DNA from: Terriglobia bacterium
GTDB lineage: Bacteria; Acidobacteriota; Terriglobia; Terriglobales; Acidobacteriaceae
Length of the DNA: 64,000 nt
NCBI GenBank assembly: GCA_020072815.1
Contig: JAIQGE010000004.1
Location: 1-64,000 of the forward strand
Reading direction: 5' to 3'
Position 1 is the stretch's first letter; each line of letters begins with the position of its first letter. Shown here one piece after another: positions 59,584 through 64,000 of this stretch. A model generated the notes under the pieces. The model was not told the origin of the DNA and did no database searches. It worked only from the letters and a program-made list of their open reading frames with translations. The position numbers and the translations under genes were made by a program.

Positions 59584-59660
59584 CGAACGAGCCTAGCCCA
59601 GGTGCGGAAGCCCTGGGTAACGGTGGCACCAAAAGGCTCGAGCCCCGTAGGGCGCGACAC
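59584..59660. repeat. REP element, left flank of RAYT unit 2
   Basis: It matches the REP flanks of unit 1 (GAACGAGCCTAGCCCAGG..GGAAGCCCTGGG..CCCCGTAGGGCGCGACAC). It abuts the stop of the minus-strand RAYT gene, just as in unit 1. Confidence 0.7.
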
Positions 59661-60103
59661 TACCCAAATACGTACTTCGGATCAAACGGCACACCATGCT
59701 TTTTCAACAAAGAGATAAATTCGTCTTCAAAACTGATCTTGCGATGATGTGCTTCCTGGTTGTCAATGTACTTGATCACCGCTGCAACATTGGATGAACT
59801 CACCGCGAAGGCACCATATCCTTCCTGCCATGCAAAGCCCTTATTTTGATGCCTAATCCATTTTGAAGTATTGGACTTCACAAGAGTCACGGCGTTGGCC
59901 AACGTTACCGTAGGAGGCAATCGAAACAGCAGGTGGATGTGGTCTTCCATGCCGCCTACGGCAAACGTTAATAAATCATGGTTCTTGCACACCGCCGCCG
60001 TGTAGGCCCATAGTCGGGGTAGAAAGTCCCTAGGTAGGACTTTCTCGCGGTGCTTTGTGCTGAACACCAGGTGGATATGGTTTTGTGCGTAGCTGTGAGA
60101 CAT
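59660..60103 (-). CDS. REP-associated tyrosine transposase (RAYT), copy 2
   Basis: The 147-residue protein differs from the copy at 27831 at about 11 positions, keeping EDHIHLLF (HUH) and the Tyr of YIDNQEAHH, so it is probably also active. The stop abuts the left REP. The ATG 60103 directly follows the right REP, whose GGAGGGG supplies the ribosome site, so the REP hairpin may influence translation of its own transposase. The two copies are in opposite orientation, 32 kb apart. Confidence 0.9.
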   Translation of the reverse strand: MSHSYAQNHIHLVFSTKHREKVLPRDFLPRLWAYTAAVCKNHDLLTFAVGGMEDHIHLLFRLPPTVTLANAVTLVKSNTSKWIRHQNKGFAWQEGYGAFAVSSSNVAAVIKYIDNQEAHHRKISFEDEFISLLKKHGVPFDPKYVFG

Positions 60104-60237
60104 GTGTCGCCCCTCCGGGGCTCGTCATGTTACAACACGCTTACCCAGGGCTTGACCACCCCAGCAAGCCAAAACCGGGCTTGCCGGGGGCCCCGGTCCG
60201 CACCTGGGCTAGGCTCGTTCGCCCCGCCGGGGCTTCA
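60104..60237. repeat. REP element, right flank of RAYT unit 2
   Basis: It begins GTGTCGCCCCTCCGGGGCTC directly at the RAYT start codon and ends GCCCCGCCGGGGC. A stretch of about 45 nt (GACCACCCCAGC..GGCCCCGG) interrupts the core relative to unit 1. Confidence 0.65.
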
Positions 60238-60390
60238 ATCACGCCGCTCACCCGCTCCCGCAAAGTGCCGGTGCCCCATTCTTGCTGAGAAGCCGGCTGT
60301 TGGTCTTGGCTTCGGCAGCAAGGGTAGGATTCGATAGCACATCCCGCAGCAGGCCAGCGCGCAGCGAAGCGGAGCGCGCACGATAATTCT
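60238..60390. other. Spacer between REP copies
   Basis: About 150 bp without coding character. A short shadow frame from the REP continues into it. Nothing else recognised. Confidence 0.3.
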
Positions 60391-60480
60391 GTGCCGCCCC
60401 TCCGGGGCTCGTCATTCTTTTGCACGCCTACCCAGGGCTCCCGCACCTGGGCTAGACTCGTTCGCCCTTTCAGGGCTGGC
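60391..60480. repeat. Solitary REP element
   Basis: GTGCCGCCCCTCCGGGGCTCGT .. CCCAGG..CCTGGG..GACTCGTTCGCCC repeats the unit-2 flank in the same orientation, without a RAYT gene. Confidence 0.65.
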
Positions 60481-60521
60481 ATGTCCTCGTTAAGATATTT
60501 GTTTTTCCTGTGAGATTATTC

Positions 60522-60549
60522 TTGACATTTCTCTAACTATCTCTAGCAT
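60522..60549 (+). promoter_or_regulatory. Promoter of the HTH gene
   Basis: TTGACA (60522-60527), perfect, and TAGCAT (60544-60549) 16 nt apart. The ATG follows 9 nt after the -10, behind AGGGA, so the leader is almost absent. Confidence 0.5.
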
Positions 60550-60558
60550 TGATAGGGA

Positions 60559-60870
60559 ATGAAGACCTATTCAACACGGCAGGCAGCTAAGATGCTCGGG
60601 CTCTCCGGAGTCGCGCTTGCGCATTACATTAAGGTCAAGAAGATTCCTGCCCCGCAAATACTGAGTATTGGAGGCAGAAACATCCACGCCTGGACTGAGG
60701 CCCAAATCGAACACGTCCGCAAGCTCCTGCCGAAGATCGCCAACGGCAGGAAAACCCGATACAAGAAGCAATCGGCAGTCAGCACTCAGCAGTCAGCCAA
60801 AACAAAAAAACAAAGAGCACAGGCAAGAGTGCCTGTGCCACACAAGCCTCGTAAAAAGAGGAAGAAGTAA
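60559..60870 (+). CDS. Small helix-turn-helix protein with repeat-encoded tail
   Basis: The 103-residue protein begins TYSTRQAAKMLGLSGVALAHYI, an excisionase/MerR-like winged-helix HTH, then IGGRNIHAWTEAQIEHVRKLLP; this domain spans about residues 1-62. The rest is basic and low-complexity (ending PRKKRKK) and is encoded by intergenic repeats: TCAGCACTCAGCAGTCAG at 60778 and the CACAGGCA palindrome at 60817. The tail is thus likely a late addition. It may bind DNA, perhaps as a small regulator or recombination directionality factor. Confidence 0.7.
   Translation: MKTYSTRQAAKMLGLSGVALAHYIKVKKIPAPQILSIGGRNIHAWTEAQIEHVRKLLPKIANGRKTRYKKQSAVSTQQSAKTKKQRAQARVPVPHKPRKKRKK
60773..60797. repeat. Repeat CGGCAGTCAGCACTCAGCAGTCAG
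   Basis: It resembles the repeats around the S23 gene at 30559 and 30980. Here it lies within the coding frame of the HTH protein's tail. Confidence 0.55.
60817..60838. repeat. Palindrome GCACAGGCA-n4-TGCCTGTGC, copy 3
   Basis: A perfect 9-bp inverted repeat with loop AGAG, inside the coding frame of the HTH protein (residues about 87-93). Same family as 28517 and 28759. Confidence 0.7.
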
Positions 60871-60990
60871 AACACAAAAGCAGATTCCTCACCGCGAAAG
60901 CGGTTCGGAATGACAATTCACGCGGGCGGCGCCCGGTGCTTCTAACACCGAACGCGCCCTAACCAAAGTCGCCTACCGAAGGAGGCAACC

Positions 60991-61392
60991 ATGGCTGTTC
61001 ATAAAGCTAAACGCTCCAATCCTTTGGCGCAACCTCCGCGCCGCCGCCCGCCACACAGATCGGCCAAGCGCAAAACCAGAAAGCCCAAGCGCCGCTTCCC
61101 GGCCCTGCCCAAGCCCATCATCACCAAACGGGGCAAGACCACCATTCGCCGCTATGACAGCCGGCGCTTCTACCGCTTTGAAGAAGCCAAGGGCAAACCC
61201 GTGGACTACATTGAAGTATTCACCTGCGGTGAATACCATTCCCTCGACGTCCGTTTCCAGGACAAGACCACCATGCACTTTGTGATCGAGCCTTGCTTCA
61301 TCCTGGAGACCGAGTATTCTGACTGGAAGACCGGCAACTGGCGTCCCATCAAGAAATGGCCGCTCATCCGCAGCGCGTCTTTCAATTCCTGA
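60991..61392 (+). CDS. Hypothetical basic protein
   Basis: The 133-residue protein starts at ATG 60991 behind GAAGGAGG. The first 45 residues are very rich in Lys, Arg and Pro (RRRPPHRSAKRKTRKPKRR). The rest is a strand-rich domain (TTIRRYDSRRFYRFEEAKGKPVDYIEVF, FQDKTTMHFVIEPCFILETEYSDWKTGNW). The basic tail suggests nucleic-acid or polyphosphate binding, the second part looks like a compact beta fold. I do not recognise the family. No coupling to neighbours. Confidence 0.65.
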   Translation: MAVHKAKRSNPLAQPPRRRPPHRSAKRKTRKPKRRFPALPKPIITKRGKTTIRRYDSRRFYRFEEAKGKPVDYIEVFTCGEYHSLDVRFQDKTTMHFVIEPCFILETEYSDWKTGNWRPIKKWPLIRSASFNS

Positions 61393-61472
61393 ATTTCAAC
61401 AATCCGCCGGGCGCGGCGCCTGCCCAGCACGCGAGGCGCGCAAGGTATTTAGGACGATGAACTATTTCGCAC

Positions 61473-61501
61473 TTGATAAAGCGAATAAAATACGATATAC
61501 T
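61473..61501 (+). promoter_or_regulatory. Strong sigma-70-like promoter with no gene behind it
   Basis: TTGATA (61473-61478), 17-bp spacer, TATACT (61496-61501): the best promoter match I found in the window. The predicted start is near 61508. No protein gene with a ribosome site follows before the terminator candidate at 61658. Confidence 0.5.
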
Positions 61502-61507
61502 AGCGCC

Positions 61508-61684
61508 TAGCTTCTAGCCACTGGCAACTAGCTTAAAGGCAAGTCGCAAGAATCCGACCGCCCAGGCGGAATGTGATCTCAGATCCTTGACAATCGAAAT
61601 ACCAAAACAATGCAGATGCAGAGAATTGCGTTTTCAGGCAAACGACGTTAAGGTTTGCCAGACCAACGGGTTGGCTGGATTTTT
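61508..61684 (+). ncRNA. Candidate small RNA (about 177 nt)
   Basis: The segment lies between a good promoter (61473-61501) and a hairpin followed by T5 (61658-61684). Short hairpins inside it include CCGC-CCAG-GCGG (near 61560). A TTG-started frame of 72 codons (61587-61805) begins within it but runs past the terminator and has no ribosome site or recognisable domain, so I favour an RNA gene. It resembles no RNA family that I know. Confidence 0.35.
61658..61684 (+). terminator. Candidate intrinsic terminator of the small RNA
   Basis: CCA-GA-CCAA-(CGGG)-TTGG-C-TGG followed by ATTTTT. The stem has a small internal loop, so it is moderate in strength. Confidence 0.45.
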
Positions 61685-61825
61685 ACTCATCAGTAAACAG
61701 TTGGGTCACCGTTGGGTCGAATGGAATAAACCCTGTATTTGCAACACGCACCTTAGGGGAGGGGTGGGGGGTGGGATAATCAAGTGGTTATCGGCTCGGC
61801 GGTGAATACGTGGATGCACAGCCGC
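61685..61825. other. Intergenic region downstream of the candidate small RNA
   Basis: It has a G-rich run (GGGGAGGGGTGGGGGGTGGG, 61752-61774) that could form a quadruplex on the plus strand. No gene is supported. Confidence 0.3.
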
Positions 61826-61858
61826 GGGCTAGGCTCGTTCGCCCCGCCGGGGCTCCCC
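61826..61858. repeat. Partial REP element at the end of uvrC
   Basis: GGGCTAGGCTCGTTCGCCCCGCCGGGGCT matches the right end of the RAYT flanks and ends exactly at the uvrC stop codon. Confidence 0.6.
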
Positions 61859-63769
61859 TCACGCCCTCTCCCCCGCTTTTGCAAAGTGCTTCAACACCGC
61901 CTCCGCCTGCGCCTTGTTGAGCACTGCTCCCAACGCAGCCGCGCTGGCCTGTTGCACCGCGCGGACGCTCCCGAAATGTTGCAGCAGGCGCTGGCGGGTG
62001 CGTTCGCCGATGCCGGGGATGTCCAGCAGTTCTGATGCCCGGTCGCGCATCTGGCGGCGCTTGCGATGGAAGGTAACGGCGAAGCGGTGCGACTCGTCGC
62101 GCACCATCTGCACCAGGTGCAGCACGGGCGAGTGGCGGTCCAGCACCACCGGTTCGTCCTCCTGGCCGTACACGTAGATGACCTCCTCCTTCTTGGCGAT
62201 GGACGCCAGCGGCTGGTTGGTAATCTCCAAGGACTCCAGCGCCGCAGCCGCGGCATGAAGCTGGCCCAGTCCGCCGTCAACCAGCACTAAGGACGGAAAC
62301 GGCTTCTCTTCGTCACGCAGGCGCTTGTACCGGCGCGCGACCACTTCACGCATGGAGGCAAAGTCGTCCACGCCTTCCACCGTTTTGACGATGAACTTGC
62401 GGTACTCCTGCTTGTTCATCTTGCCGTCTTCCCAGACGACCATGGAAGCCACGGTCTCCGCGCCCTGTATGTGCGAGATGTCAAAGCACTCGATGCGCTT
62501 GGGAAGCTCGGGCAGGCCGAGCGCGTCCTGAAGGGCTTCCTGCGTGGCTTTGGCCGCGGGCTTCATCACGCGGAAACGCTGGTCATACGACTGCTTGGCG
62601 TTTTGCGCGGCCAGATCAATGAGCGACCGTTTTTCGCCACGCTGCGGGACCAGTATCTCAACCTTGCTGCCGCGCTTTTCCGTGAGCAGTTCTTCCAGTT
62701 CCGCGCGGTCTTCAAAGTCCACGGGGACGATGATGTCCCGCGGGACATATTGCTGGTCAATGTAAACCTGCTTGACCAGCGCGGAGAAGAATATGCCGGG
62801 CTGGAAGGAAGGACCTTGTGGAGCGTGGCCGCCCTCGGCCGCGCTAGGTGCATCTGCCGCAGGCGAGGGCGCCTGCGCTCCAATGCTCTCCGGTATCGCC
62901 AATTCCGGCAAATCTTCCCAGAAGAACTCTCGCCGATCGAGAATTTTCCCGCCGCGCAGATGGAACACGTTCACGGCCAGCATGTGGTTTTCAAAATGGT
63001 AGCCAAAGACGTCCTGATCGTCGCCTTCAACGGCAGCCATGCGCTGCTTTTCCTGAAGCTGTTCGACCGTGGAGATCAAATCGCGATAGCGCGCGGCCCG
63101 TTCATACTCCTGGTCTTGCGCGGCACGCTCCATGCGCCCGCGCAGCCCGCGCGAAAGATCGGTCTGGCGGCCTTCCAGCAACAGCTTCACGTCGCGCACC
63201 GCTTCGCTGTACAGCTCCGGCGTGGTCAGGTCTTTCACGCACGGCCCCAGGCAGCGCTTGATGTAGTACTGCAGGCACGGCCGCGGATGATAGCGCGTGA
63301 GATCAACTTTGCACGATGGCACCAGAAAATGGCGATGGATGAGATCAACAATGCGGTATGCCAGATTGCCGGGAAAATACGGCCCGTAATATTCGCTGCC
63401 GTCTTTCCGCAGGCGGCGCGTGACGTACACGCGCGGATAGCGCTCAGCCAGGGTGAGCTTGATGTAGGGATAAGTCTTGTCGTCGCGAAGCAGGATGTTG
63501 AAGCGCGGCTTCTTCTGCTTGATCAGATTGTTTTCGAGGGCCAGCGCTTCCTTGTTGTTGGCAACGACGATGTAGTCCACGTCCACGGCTTCGCGCAGCA
63601 GCGAACCGGTCTTGGCGTTGGCTTCGCCCACGCCTTCAGCAAAGTACGACCGGACGCGCGCGCGCAGGCTCTGGGCCTTGCCCACGTAGATGACCTCGCC
63701 CTCAGCGTTCTTGTAGAGATACACCCCGGGCTGTGTGGGGATGGTCCGGATTTTTGCCAGCAGATCCAT
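61859..63769 (-). CDS. uvrC: UvrABC system protein C (excinuclease subunit)
   Basis: UvrC makes the two incisions in nucleotide excision repair. The 636-residue protein has the N-terminal GIY-YIG nuclease (residues 12-90: PGVYLYKNAEGEVIYVGKAQSLRARVRSYF), a Cys cluster (CLQYYIKRCLGPCV) and the UVR domain that binds UvrB (about 205-240). The RNase H-like C-terminal nuclease (about 390-550) includes RIECFDISHIQG, SLVLVDGGLGQLHAA and RDESHRFAVTFHRKRR. A helix-hairpin-helix tail follows (IPGIGERTRQRLLQHFGS). An Ala/Pro-rich insert (about 297-320) precedes the second nuclease. The gene is complete; a partial REP abuts its stop. Confidence 0.96.
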   Translation of the reverse strand: MDLLAKIRTIPTQPGVYLYKNAEGEVIYVGKAQSLRARVRSYFAEGVGEANAKTGSLLREAVDVDYIVVANNKEALALENNLIKQKKPRFNILLRDDKTYPYIKLTLAERYPRVYVTRRLRKDGSEYYGPYFPGNLAYRIVDLIHRHFLVPSCKVDLTRYHPRPCLQYYIKRCLGPCVKDLTTPELYSEAVRDVKLLLEGRQTDLSRGLRGRMERAAQDQEYERAARYRDLISTVEQLQEKQRMAAVEGDDQDVFGYHFENHMLAVNVFHLRGGKILDRREFFWEDLPELAIPESIGAQAPSPAADAPSAAEGGHAPQGPSFQPGIFFSALVKQVYIDQQYVPRDIIVPVDFEDRAELEELLTEKRGSKVEILVPQRGEKRSLIDLAAQNAKQSYDQRFRVMKPAAKATQEALQDALGLPELPKRIECFDISHIQGAETVASMVVWEDGKMNKQEYRKFIVKTVEGVDDFASMREVVARRYKRLRDEEKPFPSLVLVDGGLGQLHAAAAALESLEITNQPLASIAKKEEVIYVYGQEDEPVVLDRHSPVLHLVQMVRDESHRFAVTFHRKRRQMRDRASELLDIPGIGERTRQRLLQHFGSVRAVQQASAAALGAVLNKAQAEAVLKHFAKAGERA

Positions 63770-64000
63770 GAAGTTCTATTTCACCACGGAGGCACGGAGA
63801 CACGGAGAAGAATTAGGAATTGCCAAAATATCCAGGATCGAAAATTGCCGATTCTAAAGCCTTACTGCACCACTGATGAAAAGCGGCCTTGACAGCGTAT
63901 TTCAATTTCGGCGATCTTTGGTAATCTTGGCAGTTATGGCAATCTTTATGGCCGGTTTTGGCAATTGGCCCTTCGGGTGAGTAAAATTTCCCTGGTTAGG
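63770..64000. other. uvrC upstream region with repeats
   Basis: It contains ACCACGGAGGCACGGAGACACGGAG at 63783-63808 (dispersed purine-rich family) and degenerate GGCAAT/GGTAAT units at 63920-63965 that on the minus strand resemble diverged GATCGCC repeats. The uvrC promoter should lie here, but no clear pair of hexamers was found on the minus strand. Confidence 0.4.

Noticed and set aside
59138-59596. 152-codon plus frame opposite the TIR gene
   Set aside because: It is the complement of the pentapeptide repeats, whose periodicity opens several frames.
61587-61805. 72-codon frame with TTG start
   Set aside because: It has no ribosome site, ends in the G-rich run, and overlaps a terminator-like hairpin; a small RNA explains the promoter better.
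62471-63892. 473-codon plus frame opposite uvrC
   Set aside because: The minus strand encodes a full UvrC with all catalytic regions; the plus frame has no motif or start signal.

Overview
This 64 kb window (about 60 % G+C, densely coded on both strands) looks like a chromosomal segment of an acidobacterium of the Terriglobia/Koribacter type. That is an inference. It rests on a duplicated-domain FtsX/MacB permease of the acidobacterial orphan kind, tandem split MacAB systems, a DUF4252 pair under an ECF sigma factor, a YpdA-like reductase, and intergenic repeat families (REP elements with RAYT transposases, 'accgcagaggacgcagag' and 'cacaggca..tgcctgtgc' repeats) that I associate with that phylum. 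No rRNA operon is present to fix the taxonomy.

Layout. 1-1.6 kb: the end of a phage tail tape-measure-like gene and a small phage-type gene, then a junction with repeated ACTGTCA motifs. 1.7-9.3 kb: lysS, small membrane and secreted proteins, a sigma/anti-sigma/DUF4252/DUF4252 operon, an FAH-fold protein with altered active-site motifs, and small secreted and DinB-like proteins. 9.5-16.7 kb: APC permease, aminotransferase, lipocalin, enoyl-CoA hydratase and an 823-residue MacB/FtsX permease. 16.8-21.5 kb: a MacA-like adaptor, an ABC ATPase and two tandem FtsX permeases. 21.5-24.7 kb: a decayed toxin-antitoxin pair, tRNA-Lys(TTT) with a duplicated 3' end, and two paralogous outer-membrane barrels. 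24.9-36.3 kb: YpdA-like reductase, ABC-2 exporter, a RAYT transposase unit, aspartase, an S23 four-helix-bundle gene, fabH, SRP RNA (ffs), a transglutaminase (TgpA-like) and sodC.

36.4-49.7 kb is a housekeeping block: rimO, yacG, pgpA, cinA, thpR, plsY, gpsA, a complete ParE-type toxin-antitoxin pair, an HD-GYP sensor, ftsY, ribD and ribE. pgpA, plsY and gpsA together cover glycerol-3-phosphate supply, first acylation and phosphatidylglycerol formation; ribD and ribE are two riboflavin steps; ffs and ftsY are both parts of the SRP pathway. 49.7-64 kb is more accessory: a MauG-type lipoprotein with a long Gly/Asn-rich linker, a TAXI-binding-protein/ion-channel/RCK fusion, a zinc peptidase, cytochrome c, a pentapeptide-repeat TIR protein, a second RAYT unit, small HTH and basic proteins, a candidate small RNA, and uvrC.

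The most unusual single item is the protein at 53276-55516, which joins a periplasmic TAXI ligand-binding domain to a two-helix pore with a non-canonical filter and a cytoplasmic RCK-like region. This is the layout expected of a ligand-gated channel. Next come a repeat found directly 3' of both ncRNA genes (tRNA-Lys and ffs), a candidate small RNA with promoter and terminator but no gene, and an S23 gene framed by inverted repeats. All functions are assigned from sequence reading alone; no database search was run.
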